A stretch of 11,743 bases of DNA from JAUXFS01 sp050329575 (GCA_050329575.1 JBHJOP010000099.1:1-11743); one strand, 5' to 3'; positions 1 through 6,393 are shown, counted from the stretch's first letter. Program-made: numbers and translations. Notes: generated from the letters alone by a model not told the origin.

Positions 1-1261
1 CGACGGCGAGCCGGTCCGCTGGGTGCTCGATTTCCGAGCCGGTCCGGAGGTGCTGGCGTTCGTCAACGGCGCCGAACTCGACCGCTACGGCCGGCAAGGG
101 ACCGCGACCCCCGATCACGTCATCCGCACCAAGGCGAGGCCGCTCTTGACGCCGCCGCCCGCCGATGGCGCGCTCGAGGCGTTCGCGGCCGCCACGCGGG
201 CGGCGCTGGAAGCCTACAAGGTCGACTACCACGGCTATTTCGCCCGCAACAACCCGCGCCAGGCGGTGCCGAAGACCGAACTCGATCCGCTGCCGCGCAT
301 CGTTCTCGTGCCCGGGCTCGGGCTGTTCGGGCTCGGCGCCTCGGCCAGGGAGGCGAAGACCGTCGCCGACCTGGCGCTGACCAACGTCGAGGTGATCACC
401 GACGCCGAGACGCTGGGCCGGTTCAGCGTCATCGCCGAGCCCGACATCTTCGACATCGAGTACTGGTCGCTGGAGCAGGCCAAGCTCGGCAAGGCGGCGG
501 AGAAGCCGCTCGCCCGCCAGGTGGCCGTCGTCACCGGCGGCGGCTCCGGGATCGGCGCCGCCTGTGTCGCCGCGTTCCGCGCCGAGGGCGCCGAAGTGGC
601 GGTGCTCGACCGCGACGAGGCGGCGGCCGCGGCGGTGGCGGCCAGGGCCGGCGGCCTCGGGCTCGCCTGCGACGTCACCGACCCGGACGCGGTGGCCGCC
701 GCGTTCGACCGCGTCTGCGAGACGTGGGGCGGCGTCGACATCGTCGTCTCCAACGCCGGCGCCGCCTGGCAGGGGCGGATCGGCGAGGTCGACGACGCGG
801 TGCTGCGGCAGAGCTTCGAGCTCAACTTCTGGGCCCACCAGACGGTCGCCCGCCGGGCGGTGGCGATCATGCGGGCCCAGGGCACCGGCGGCTGTCTGCT
901 GTTCAACGCCTCCAAGCAGGCGCTCAATCCCGGCCCCGCGTTCGGGCCCTACGGCCTGCCCAAGGCGGCCACCCTCGCCCTGATGCGCCAGTACGCCATC
1001 GACTACGGCGGCGACGGCATCCGCGCGTCGGCGGTCAACGCCGACCGCATCCGCTCCGGCCTGCTCACCGACGCGATGGTCGCCGACCGGGCAACGGCGC
1101 GCGGCGTCAGCGAGCAGGCCTACATGTCCGGTAACCTGCTCGGGGTCGAGGTCACCGCCGCCGACGTGGCGCGCGCCTTCGTCCACCTGGCGCGCGACCG
1201 CAAGACCACCGCCGCGGTGCTGACCGTCGACGGCGGCAACATCGCCGCCGCCGTGCGCTGA
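1..1261 (+). CDS. Bifunctional class II aldolase / short-chain dehydrogenase, 5'-truncated
   Basis: The reading frame is open from base 2, so the gene starts outside the window and about 419 codons remain. The first part (to about base 500) looks like the C-terminal end of a class II aldolase/adducin domain, with a TPDHVIRTK segment near base 110. From about base 515 there is a complete SDR domain. Its NAD-binding glycine motif TGGGSGIG is at 533-556, an acidic residue after the second strand (VLDRD) suggests NAD rather than NADP, and SNAG follows. The catalytic Ser is at 911-913 and YGLPK at 950-964, the usual 13 residues apart. The fusion resembles the rhamnulose-1-phosphate aldolase/alcohol dehydrogenase family, whose members are close to 700 residues. 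Such proteins cleave a sugar phosphate or oxidise the resulting aldehyde. The actual substrate cannot be told here, because no sugar-catabolism neighbours are visible. Nothing downstream is cotranscribed with confidence. Confidence 0.85.
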   Translation, partial: DGEPVRWVLDFRAGPEVLAFVNGAELDRYGRQGTATPDHVIRTKARPLLTPPPADGALEAFAAATRAALEAYKVDYHGYFARNNPRQAVPKTELDPLPRIVLVPGLGLFGLGASAREAKTVADLALTNVEVITDAETLGRFSVIAEPDIFDIEYWSLEQAKLGKAAEKPLARQVAVVTGGGSGIGAACVAAFRAEGAEVAVLDRDEAAAAAVAARAGGLGLACDVTDPDAVAAAFDRVCETWGGVDIVVSNAGAAWQGRIGEVDDAVLRQSFELNFWAHQTVARRAVAIMRAQGTGGCLLFNASKQALNPGPAFGPYGLPKAATLALMRQYAIDYGGDGIRASAVNADRIRSGLLTDAMVADRATARGVSEQAYMSGNLLGVEVTAADVARAFVHLARDRKTTAAVLTVDGGNIAAAVR

Positions 1262-1278
1262 GCGGCCGGCCATCGCGG

Positions 1279-1306
1279 TTGGAAATCGCGCTGCAGGTGC
1301 TAAACT
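1279..1306 (+). promoter_or_regulatory. Candidate sigma-70 promoter for the small cytochrome c gene
   Basis: TTGGAA (1279-1284) and TAAACT (1301-1306) are separated by 16 bp. A TGC directly before the -10 gives the extended TGnTAnnnT form. Each hexamer matches the consensus at four of six positions. Transcription would start near 1313, leaving a leader of about 50 bases before the ATG at 1365. It lies in the AT-richest part of a 103-bp gap after an unrelated gene, which supports a separate transcription unit. Confidence 0.45.
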
Positions 1307-1364
1307 GGAAGGCGAACGTTTGCGGCCGCCGTGCCGCCGAACTCTCGCGACGGGGGAGAACCGA

Positions 1365-1760
1365 ATGATCCCGAACAAACCGACCACCACATGGCTCGCC
1401 GGCGCGTTTGCCGCCGCAGCCCTCGCCGCCGCGGGCGGGCCGAGTCCCGCCCGTGCGGCCGAGGCGGTGAGCTTCACCCTCGACGTCCTGCCGATCCTGC
1501 AGAGCCGCTGCGCCTCCTGCCACAGCGCCAAGGGCGAAGGCTACGAGGTGAGCGGCCTCGATCTCACCACCTACGAAGGGCTGATGAAGGGGACCAAGTA
1601 TGGCCCGATCGTCGTCCCGGGCGATTCGTTGACCAGCAACCTCGCCGTGCTCATCGAGGGCCGCGCCATGGTGCAGATGCCCCACGATCAGCGGCCGCTG
1701 CTCAAGTGCCAGCAGGACATCATCAGCACGTGGGTGAAGCAGGGCGCCCTGAACAACTGA
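1365..1760 (+). CDS. Exported mono-haem cytochrome c (planctomycete-type c domain)
   Basis: This is a 131-residue c-type cytochrome. An N-terminal signal peptide (residues 1 to about 31, hydrophobic Ala/Leu core, likely cleavage after ARA) sends it to the periplasm. The haem-attachment motif CASCH is at residues 49-53, and Met105 in VQMPH is the best axial-ligand candidate. The segment from FTLDVLPIL through SGLDLTTYEGLMKG to ISTWVKQGA resembles the planctomycete-type cytochrome c domain, found in many proteobacteria as small stand-alone proteins. An extra Cys115 near the C-terminus is not part of a haem motif. The ATG at 1365 is chosen because GGGGGAG (1352-1358) lies just upstream and the signal peptide starts there; an upstream in-frame GTG/TTG would only add unneeded residues. 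It converges on the bc1 operon and ends 82 bp from petC, so a role as electron carrier near the bc1 complex is plausible but inferred. Confidence 0.85.
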   Translation: MIPNKPTTTWLAGAFAAAALAAAGGPSPARAAEAVSFTLDVLPILQSRCASCHSAKGEGYEVSGLDLTTYEGLMKGTKYGPIVVPGDSLTSNLAVLIEGRAMVQMPHDQRPLLKCQQDIISTWVKQGALNN

Positions 1761-1786
1761 GCGGGCGCCGGAACCGCGCCCCTGCG

Positions 1787-1816
1787 GAAGCCCCGGGAAC
1801 GCTCTCCCGGGGCTTC
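1787..1816. terminator. Perfect 12-bp hairpin between convergent genes
   Basis: GAAGCCCCGGGA (1787-1798) pairs perfectly with TCCCGGGGCTTC (1805-1816) around a 6-base loop. It sits 26 bp after the cytochrome stop codon and 26 bp after the petC stop on the other strand, so it can serve both transcripts. There is no T-run on either side. It may therefore act as a weak or factor-assisted terminator, or mainly protect mRNA 3' ends. Confidence 0.7.
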
Positions 1817-1842
1817 GTCGTCGGTCCGCTGTCGAACGATCG

Positions 1843-2616
1843 TCAGTGCACGTCCGACCAGATCTTGCGCTTGAGCGCGTACAGCATCGCCGTCAGCACG
1901 ATCAGGAACAGCATCACGCCGACGCCGAGCCGCTTGCGCTCCTCCATCTCCGGCATCGACGCCCAGGTCAGGAACGCGGTGAGGTCGCGGGACTGCTGTT
2001 CGAGGGTCGCCTCGGTGCCGTCGGCATAGTCGACCATGCCGTCCGACAGCGGCGGCGCCATGGCGATCTGGTGACCGGGGAAGTACCTGTTGTAGTACAT
2101 CCCGTCCATCAGCTCGACCCCCTCGGGCGCCTCGTCCTCGTAGCCGGTGAGCAACCCGTAGAGGTAGTCCGGGCCACCCTTGCGCGCCTTGACGATCAGC
2201 GAGAAATCGGGCGGCCAGGCGCCGTTGTTGGCGGCCCGCGCCGCCTGCTCGTTGGGGAACGGTGCGACGAACCGGTCGGCGGCACGGGCCGGGCGCATGA
2301 ACATCTCGCCCTCGTCGTCGGGGCCGTCCTCGACCTCGTACTGCTCGGCGATCATCTGGATCTCGCCGGCACCGAGGCCGATGTCGGCGAGGTTGCGAAA
2401 CGCCACCAGGTTCATCGAGTGGCAGCTGGCGCAGACCTCGCGGTAGACCTGCAGGCCGCGCTGCAACTCGCCGCGATCGAAGGTGCCGAAGATTCCGGAG
2501 AAGCTCCAGTCCTGGGCCGGCGGCGCCGGGGCCGTGGCGGCGGCGGCGGGACCCGAGAGGCCGACCAGCAGCACGGCGCCGGCGGCGATCGACAGGGTGC
2601 GGATCGACGGTTTCAT
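1843..2616 (-). CDS. petC: Cytochrome c1 subunit of the bc1 complex
   Basis: A 257-residue cytochrome c1, the haem c subunit of ubiquinol:cytochrome c oxidoreductase. It takes electrons from the Rieske protein and passes them to soluble cytochrome c on the periplasmic side. A signal peptide covers residues 1 to about 27. CASCHSMN at 62-69 binds haem, Met186 (in IAMAPPL) is the axial ligand, and the C-terminal helix at about 231-248 (LGVGVMLFLIVLTAMLYAL) followed by KRKIW anchors the protein. The FRNLADIGLG and YYNRYFPGHQIAMAPPL blocks are typical of the family. The length matches alphaproteobacterial stand-alone c1, not the fused b/c1 form. The ATG overlaps the petB stop by 4 bases (ATGA), implying translational coupling as last gene of petABC. 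Confidence 0.97.
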   Translation of the reverse strand: MKPSIRTLSIAAGAVLLVGLSGPAAAATAPAPPAQDWSFSGIFGTFDRGELQRGLQVYREVCASCHSMNLVAFRNLADIGLGAGEIQMIAEQYEVEDGPDDEGEMFMRPARAADRFVAPFPNEQAARAANNGAWPPDFSLIVKARKGGPDYLYGLLTGYEDEAPEGVELMDGMYYNRYFPGHQIAMAPPLSDGMVDYADGTEATLEQQSRDLTAFLTWASMPEMEERKRLGVGVMLFLIVLTAMLYALKRKIWSDVH

Positions 2617-3878
2617 TCCGCGGCCTCCTTGAGCTTGGTTCCGACACCGGACCGCGTCACCGCGGCGCTGATGCTGGTCGGCGGTGTCCGCGTCTTTTCG
2701 AACCGGCCGAGCAGCGGGATGACGATCAGGAAGTGGGCGAAGTAGTAGAAGGTCGCGATCTGGCCGATCGGCACCCACATCCCTTCCGGCGGGTTGCCGC
2801 CGACCACCCCGAGGACGATGCAGGTGAGCACGAAGACCCAGAAGAACTGCTTGTAGATCGGCCGGAACTTGGCGCTGCGCACCGGCGAGCGGTCGAGCCA
2901 CGGCAGGAACAGCAGGATCAGGATCGACCCGAACATCAACACGACGCCGATCAGCTTCGCCGAAATGAACCAGATATCGAAGGTGATCGCCCGCAGGATC
3001 GCGTAGAACGGCAGGAAATACCACTCGGGAACGATGTGCGCCGGCGTCTGCAACGGGTTGGCCTCGATGTAGTTGTCCGGCTCGCCGAAGAAGTCCGGCG
3101 CGAAGAACACGAACGCCAGATAGAACACCAGGAACGCGGCGAGCCCGAACGCATCCTTGATGGTGTAGTAGGGCGTGAACGGGATGGTGTCCTGCGGGCC
3201 CTGGACGTCGATGCCGAGCGGGTTGTTCGACTTGTGGACGTGCAGGGCCCACAGGTGCAGGAACACCAGCGCGAAGATGACGAACGGCATCAGATAGTGC
3301 AGGGCGTAGAAGCGGTTGAGGGTCGGATTGTCGACCGAGAAGCCGCCCCACAGCCAGACGACGATATCCTCGCCGACGAGCGGGATCGCCGAGAACAGGT
3401 TGGTGATCACCGTCGCGCCCCAGAAGCTCATCTGCCCCCACGGCAGCACATAGCCCATGAACGCGGTCGCCATCATCGCCAGCAGGATGAACACGCCGAT
3501 GATCCACAGCACCTCCCGCGGCGCCCGGTAGGACCCGTAGTAGAGGCCGCGGAACATGTGGATGTAGACGACGATGAAGAACATCGAGCCGCCGTTCATG
3601 TGCAGGTAGCGCAGCAACCAACCGTAGTTGACGTCGCGCATGATGCGCTCGACGCTCTCGAACGCGTGATCGACGTGGGCGGTGTACTGCATCGCCAGCA
3701 TGATCCCGGTGCCGATCATGATCACCAGCACGATCCCGGCCAGCGAGCCGAAGTTCCACCAGTAATTCAGGTTCTTCGGCGTCGGGTAGTCGACCAGATC
3801 GTGCTGCATCATCGTGAAGATCGGCAGACGATAGTCGATCCACGCGATCACCGGATTCTTCCATGTCTTGGCTTCCAT
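2613..3878 (-). CDS. petB: Cytochrome b subunit of the bc1 complex
   Basis: A 421-residue integral membrane cytochrome b carrying the two b haems and the quinol oxidation (Qo) and quinone reduction (Qi) sites. The four haem-ligand histidines are His93, His107, His194 and His208, giving the bacterial/mitochondrial 13-residue spacing in both pairs. The Qo-site PEWY motif is at 284-287. About eight hydrophobic helices are present, including the C-terminal cytochrome b domain (about 220-400), so this is full-length and not the short b6 type. The start is fixed by AAGGA on the mRNA, which overlaps the petA stop codon 11 bp upstream. The tail after about residue 395 is polar and less conserved. It is the middle gene of petABC. 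Confidence 0.98.
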   Translation of the reverse strand: MEAKTWKNPVIAWIDYRLPIFTMMQHDLVDYPTPKNLNYWWNFGSLAGIVLVIMIGTGIMLAMQYTAHVDHAFESVERIMRDVNYGWLLRYLHMNGGSMFFIVVYIHMFRGLYYGSYRAPREVLWIIGVFILLAMMATAFMGYVLPWGQMSFWGATVITNLFSAIPLVGEDIVVWLWGGFSVDNPTLNRFYALHYLMPFVIFALVFLHLWALHVHKSNNPLGIDVQGPQDTIPFTPYYTIKDAFGLAAFLVFYLAFVFFAPDFFGEPDNYIEANPLQTPAHIVPEWYFLPFYAILRAITFDIWFISAKLIGVVLMFGSILILLFLPWLDRSPVRSAKFRPIYKQFFWVFVLTCIVLGVVGGNPPEGMWVPIGQIATFYYFAHFLIVIPLLGRFEKTRTPPTSISAAVTRSGVGTKLKEAAE

Positions 3879-3889
3879 GGCTCAGTCCT

Positions 3890-4444
3890 TCAACCGATGC
3901 GGATGGTGGAATCGTCGACGAACTCGTAAGGCGGAACCGCCATGTTGGTCGGCGCCGGGCCCTTGCGGATGCGTCCGGAGGTGTCGTAGTGGGACCCATG
4001 GCAGGGGCAGAACCAACCGCCGAACTCGCCCTTCGGATCGCTCGGCTTCTGGCCGAGGGGGATGCACCCGAGATGGGTGCAGATGCCGACCAGGACCAGC
4101 CACTGGGCCTTCTGGACCCGTTCCGCGTCGGCTTCCGGATCCGGCAGGGCCGTGAGCGCCACGGCCGCGGCCTCCTCGATCTCGGCCGCCGTGCGATGGC
4201 GGATGAACACCGGTTTGCCGCGCCAGACGACGGTGATCGCCTGGCCCTCGTCGATCGCCGAGACGTCCACCCCGGTGGTCGCCAGCGCCAGGGTGTCGGC
4301 GGCCGGGTTCATGCTGTGGATGAACGGCCAAGCGGCGAGCCCCGTGCCGACCACCGCCAAGGTGCTGGTGGCGATCAACAGAAAGTCGCGCCGGGTCTCC
4401 CCTTCGCCCGCCTCTCCGGGGGATGTCGATGCCGTGGTTGCCAT
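3890..4444 (-). CDS. petA: Rieske 2Fe-2S subunit of the bc1 complex
   Basis: A 184-residue Rieske iron-sulfur protein that oxidises ubiquinol at the Qo site and reduces cytochrome c1. It has a twin-arginine signal TRRDFLLIA (residues 17-25) followed by a hydrophobic helix (about 23-43) that normally stays as the membrane anchor after Tat export. The cluster-binding boxes CTHLGC (122-127) and CPCHGSH (146-152) are intact, including the disulfide cysteines, and a GPAPTN segment follows at 162-167. The ATG at 4444 is preferred because AAGGA lies 6 bases upstream and the Tat motif then falls at the usual distance. An in-frame ATG at 4510 would add 22 residues but lies in the leader without a good ribosome site. 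First gene of the operon. Confidence 0.97.
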   Translation of the reverse strand: MATTASTSPGEAGEGETRRDFLLIATSTLAVVGTGLAAWPFIHSMNPAADTLALATTGVDVSAIDEGQAITVVWRGKPVFIRHRTAAEIEEAAAVALTALPDPEADAERVQKAQWLVLVGICTHLGCIPLGQKPSDPKGEFGGWFCPCHGSHYDTSGRIRKGPAPTNMAVPPYEFVDDSTIRIG

Positions 4445-4477
4445 GGAAGGTCCTTTTCGCAATGCTTGACGAGCGCT

Positions 4478-4492
4478 CCGATCGGCGCGCCG
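4478..4492 (-). repeat. 15-bp repeat, copy in the petA leader
   Basis: Read in the direction of petA transcription this is CGGCGCGCCGATCGG, 33 bp upstream of the petA ATG. An identical 15-mer precedes trmL on the other strand (4706-4720). The unit joins two 8-bp palindromes, GGCGCGCC and CCGATCGG, which share a GG/CC step. It could be a dimer-binding operator or an RNA structure element; no function is known to me. Confidence 0.65.
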
Positions 4493-4536
4493 CGGGGTGA
4501 GAGAACCCACAGTGATGGTGCGGAATGCCGCAGTGC

Positions 4537-4566
4537 AAAATAATCACCTTTCCGTCATGAAATCAA
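4537..4566 (-). promoter_or_regulatory. Candidate promoter of the petABC operon
   Basis: On the minus strand TTGATT (4566-4561) and TATTTT (4542-4537) are 18 bp apart, each matching the sigma-70 hexamer at four positions. This is the only clearly AT-rich patch in the 285-bp gap. Transcription would begin near 4530, giving a leader of roughly 85 bases that contains the 15-bp repeat. The same patch reads AATAAT on the plus strand (4539-4544) and might also serve trmL, but no -35 partner is visible there. Confidence 0.4.
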
Positions 4567-4705
4567 CGATCGATCTGCCGCCGGCGGCGGTCCTCGGCCG
4601 GAGTGCCGACGCACCGCCGGGGCGGTCCTGCCGGCAGAACCCACACTCCGGCCATGGGCTTCGGCGGAAGGTCTTCGCCACGGCCGAGGTTCGCCGCCGC
4701 TTCGT

Positions 4706-4720
4706 CGGCGCGCCGATCGG
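4706..4720 (+). repeat. 15-bp repeat, copy in the trmL leader
   Basis: CGGCGCGCCGATCGG ends 9 bp before the trmL ATG. It is the exact reverse complement of 4478-4492, so each of the two divergent genes carries the same sequence in the same orientation relative to its own start codon. The two copies are 213 bp apart. Confidence 0.65.
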
Positions 4721-4729
4721 CCGACGGTG

Positions 4730-5200
4730 ATGCGCCTCGCGCTGTTCGAACCCGACATCCCGCAGAACGCGGCGACGATGATCCGGATGGCTGCCTGCCT
4801 CGGCGTCGCCGTCGACCTGATCGAGCCGTGCGGGTTCCTGATCGGGGATCGCCGCTGGCGGCGGGCCGGCATGGACTACCTGGCGCAGGCGACGCTCGTT
4901 CGCCACTCGTCCTGGCAGGCGTACGTGGCGGCGCGCGCCGATCGCGCCGGCAGCAGGCTGGTGCTGTTGACCACCGGCGGCGAGTCCGCCTACGACCGCT
5001 TCCGGTTCCGGCCCGACGATACGCTGCTCGTCGGCCGGGAGGCCGGGGGCGTGCCCGGCCCGGTCCGCGACGCCGCCGACGCCCGGCTGCGGGTGCCGAT
5101 GGTGGCGAACGTCCGCTGCCTCAACGTCGCCGTCGCCGCGGCGATGGTTCTCGGCGAGGCGCTCCGTCAGACCGGCGGCCTGCCGGAGCGGGACCGGTGA
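4730..5200 (+). CDS. trmL: tRNA (cytidine/uridine-34 2'-O)-methyltransferase TrmL
   Basis: A 156-residue SPOUT-family methyltransferase. TrmL proteins use S-adenosylmethionine to methylate the ribose 2'-OH of the wobble base in certain leucine tRNAs. The three family motifs are in order: FEPDIPQN near the N-terminus, LLVGREAGGVP (about 100-110), and VPM...RCLNVAVAAAMVLGEALRQ (about 123-147), which forms the trefoil-knot cofactor site. The length is normal for the minimal SPOUT fold. The ATG at 4730 is preferred over the adjacent GTG at 4727 because homologues begin MRLAL. No clear ribosome site is visible. In motif 1 the usual glycine after PQN is replaced, giving PQNAATMIR. The stop overlaps the hemF start by 4 bases (GTGA). 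Confidence 0.93.
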   Translation: MRLALFEPDIPQNAATMIRMAACLGVAVDLIEPCGFLIGDRRWRRAGMDYLAQATLVRHSSWQAYVAARADRAGSRLVLLTTGGESAYDRFRFRPDDTLLVGREAGGVPGPVRDAADARLRVPMVANVRCLNVAVAAAMVLGEALRQTGGLPERDR

Positions 5201-6033
5201 ACGGGCTCGATGCGCCGACGCGGCGGCGGGTCGCGCAGTGGTTCGAGACGCTGCGCGACCGGCTGATCGGCGCCTTCGAGGCGATCGAGGCCGAGGGAGG
5301 CGGAGCGCCTCGGCGGTTCGAACGGACGCCGTGGCGGCGCGAAGGCGGCGGCGGCGGGGTGATGGCGATCCTCCGCGGCCGGGTTCTCGAGAAGGCGGGC
5401 GTCAACGTCTCGACGGTCGAAGGGGCGTTCTCGGAGGAGTTCCGTCACCGCATTCCAGGCGCCGCCGAAGACCCCCGCTTCTGGGCCTCCGGGATCTCGG
5501 TCGTCGTCCATCCGTGCTCGCCGCTGGTGCCGGCGGCGCACATGAACACCCGCCTGATCGTCACCACGCGGGCGTGGTTCGGCGGTGGCGCCGACCTGAC
5601 ACCGGTGTTTCCCGACGAGGCCGACACCCGGGCCTTCCACGACGCGCTGCGCACCGCCTGCGACCGCCACCCGTCCGCCGACTATCCGCGCTTCAAGCGC
5701 TGGTGCGACGAATACTTCTTTCTGCCGCACCGGGGCGAGGCACGGGGCGTGGGCGGCATCTTCTTCGACGACTTCGACTCCGGGGATCGCGAGGCCGATT
5801 TCGCGTTCGTCCGCGAGGTCGGGGAGGCGTTTCTCTCCGTCTATCCCGATCTCGTCCGGCGTCATGCCGGCGAACCGTGGACGGCCGACCAACGCCGCGC
5901 GCAACTGATCAAGCGCGGCCGCTACGCGGAGTTCAATCTGCTCTACGATCGCGGGACCCTGTTCGGCCTCAAGACCGGCGGCAATCCGGAGGCGTTCCTG
6001 ATGTCGCTGCCGCCGGAGGTCGCCTGGCCCTGA
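5197..6033 (+). CDS. hemF: Oxygen-dependent coproporphyrinogen III oxidase
   Basis: A 278-residue HemF, which oxidatively decarboxylates coproporphyrinogen III to protoporphyrinogen IX using O2, a late step of haem synthesis in aerobes. The conserved histidines are seen at His105 (VVVHPCSP), His115 (AAHMNTR), His148 (FHDAL) and His178 (FLPHR). The blocks WFGGGADLTP (127-136) and GGIFFDDFD (186-194) are diagnostic, and the end has the RGRYAEFNLLYDRGTLFGL signature. The GTG start at 5197 overlaps the trmL stop and has GGAG 8 bases upstream (5185-5188); no later start keeps the N-terminal helix. It sits behind trmL and divergent from the bc1 operon, which places haem supply beside a large haem consumer. 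Confidence 0.97.
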   Translation: MNGLDAPTRRRVAQWFETLRDRLIGAFEAIEAEGGGAPRRFERTPWRREGGGGGVMAILRGRVLEKAGVNVSTVEGAFSEEFRHRIPGAAEDPRFWASGISVVVHPCSPLVPAAHMNTRLIVTTRAWFGGGADLTPVFPDEADTRAFHDALRTACDRHPSADYPRFKRWCDEYFFLPHRGEARGVGGIFFDDFDSGDREADFAFVREVGEAFLSVYPDLVRRHAGEPWTADQRRAQLIKRGRYAEFNLLYDRGTLFGLKTGGNPEAFLMSLPPEVAWP

Positions 6034-6065
6034 GCCGACGCAGCGCGTGCTCGCCCCCGCCGCTG

Positions 6066-6314
6066 CTAGTTGATCCCGAGAATCGCCATCGCTTCGCCCA
6101 GCACCTTCACCGACCGGGTGTGGTCGCCGGCCTTGTGCAGGGCCTCGCCCTCGGCCCGCAGCTTCTGGACCTCGACGAGCTGCTCGGCCGTCAACGCCGG
6201 CTTCTGAGCGAGGGCGGCGTCGATCTTGGCCATGTCCGCCGGGCAGTGGAAGGCGAACGCCGGCGAGGCGATCACGGATGCCAGGAATGCGGCGGCGAAA
6301 CTGCGCTTGATCAT
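6066..6314 (-). CDS. Small exported protein of unknown function with a TPR-like hairpin
   Basis: An 82-residue protein with a clear signal peptide: MIKRS, a hydrophobic stretch, and likely cleavage after SPAFA at residue 21, leaving about 61 mature residues in the periplasm. The mature N-terminus reads FHCPADM with the only cysteine (Cys24). Residues 42-80 are predicted by eye to form two helices, and AEGEALHKAGDHTRSVKVLG has the spacing of a single tetratricopeptide repeat (small residues in helix A, GD turn, helix B). The ATG at 6314 is supported by AGGGAG 6 bases upstream and by the signal peptide; longer in-frame starts have none. I believe similar short proteins occur in other alphaproteobacteria, but I know no assigned function. 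It has its own candidate heat-shock promoter and converges on hemF. Confidence 0.85.
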   Translation of the reverse strand: MIKRSFAAAFLASVIASPAFAFHCPADMAKIDAALAQKPALTAEQLVEVQKLRAEGEALHKAGDHTRSVKVLGEAMAILGIN

Positions 6315-6365
6315 CGATGTCTCCCTGCTGGTTGGGTGGCGACCCGGAACCGGGGTTGTCTCGCA

Positions 6366-6393
6366 AGATGGGGAAGCGGCGCCGCGTTTCAAG
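6366..6393 (-). promoter_or_regulatory. Near-consensus heat-shock (sigma-32/RpoH) promoter
   Basis: On the minus strand CTTGAA (6393-6388) is followed after 14 bp by CCCCATCT (6373-6366). This matches the enterobacterial sigma-32 consensus CTTGAA / CCCCATnT at every defined position, with the same 14-bp spacing I recall for dnaK P1. Transcription would begin near 6359, giving a leader of about 45 bases to the small exported gene. The spacer contains a perfect 10-bp palindrome GCGGCGCCGC (6376-6385). It lies wholly in the 94-bp gap after the CCA-enzyme gene. Alphaproteobacterial RpoH sites often prefer CYTATnT at -10, so the match there is slightly less perfect. Confidence 0.6.

Noticed and set aside
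2733..3929. Long open frame on the plus strand opposite petB
   Set aside because: Its translation is highly charged (Arg/Asp/Glu/His-rich) with no domain, and the other strand encodes an unmistakable cytochrome b. In very GC-rich DNA such antisense frames stay open by codon bias.
4445..4510. Longer Rieske protein starting at ATG 4510
   Set aside because: It would place the Tat motif too far in and lacks a good ribosome site; the ATG at 4444 has AAGGA at proper spacing.
4554..4568. Possible FNR-type box near the pet promoter (TTGAT half-site)
   Set aside because: Only one half-site matches; the other half is far from the TTGAT-N4-ATCAA consensus.
4581..4634. Imperfect direct repeat containing GGCGGTCCT twice (4586-4594 and 4621-4629)
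   Set aside because: Only 9 bp are identical, and in a GC-rich gap of this size such short repeats are expected by chance.
4555..4906. Small minus-strand frames across the petA-trmL gap
   Set aside because: Arg/Pro/Ala-rich translations with no start signal; they overlap trmL and the promoter region.
6040..6066. Possible hairpin GCAGCG/CGCTGC between hemF and the small exported gene
   Set aside because: A 6-bp stem with a 15-base loop and no T-run is too weak to call a terminator.
5167..6366. Minus-strand frame opposite hemF
   Set aside because: hemF on the plus strand has all family signatures; the antisense product is Arg/Gly-rich without motif.
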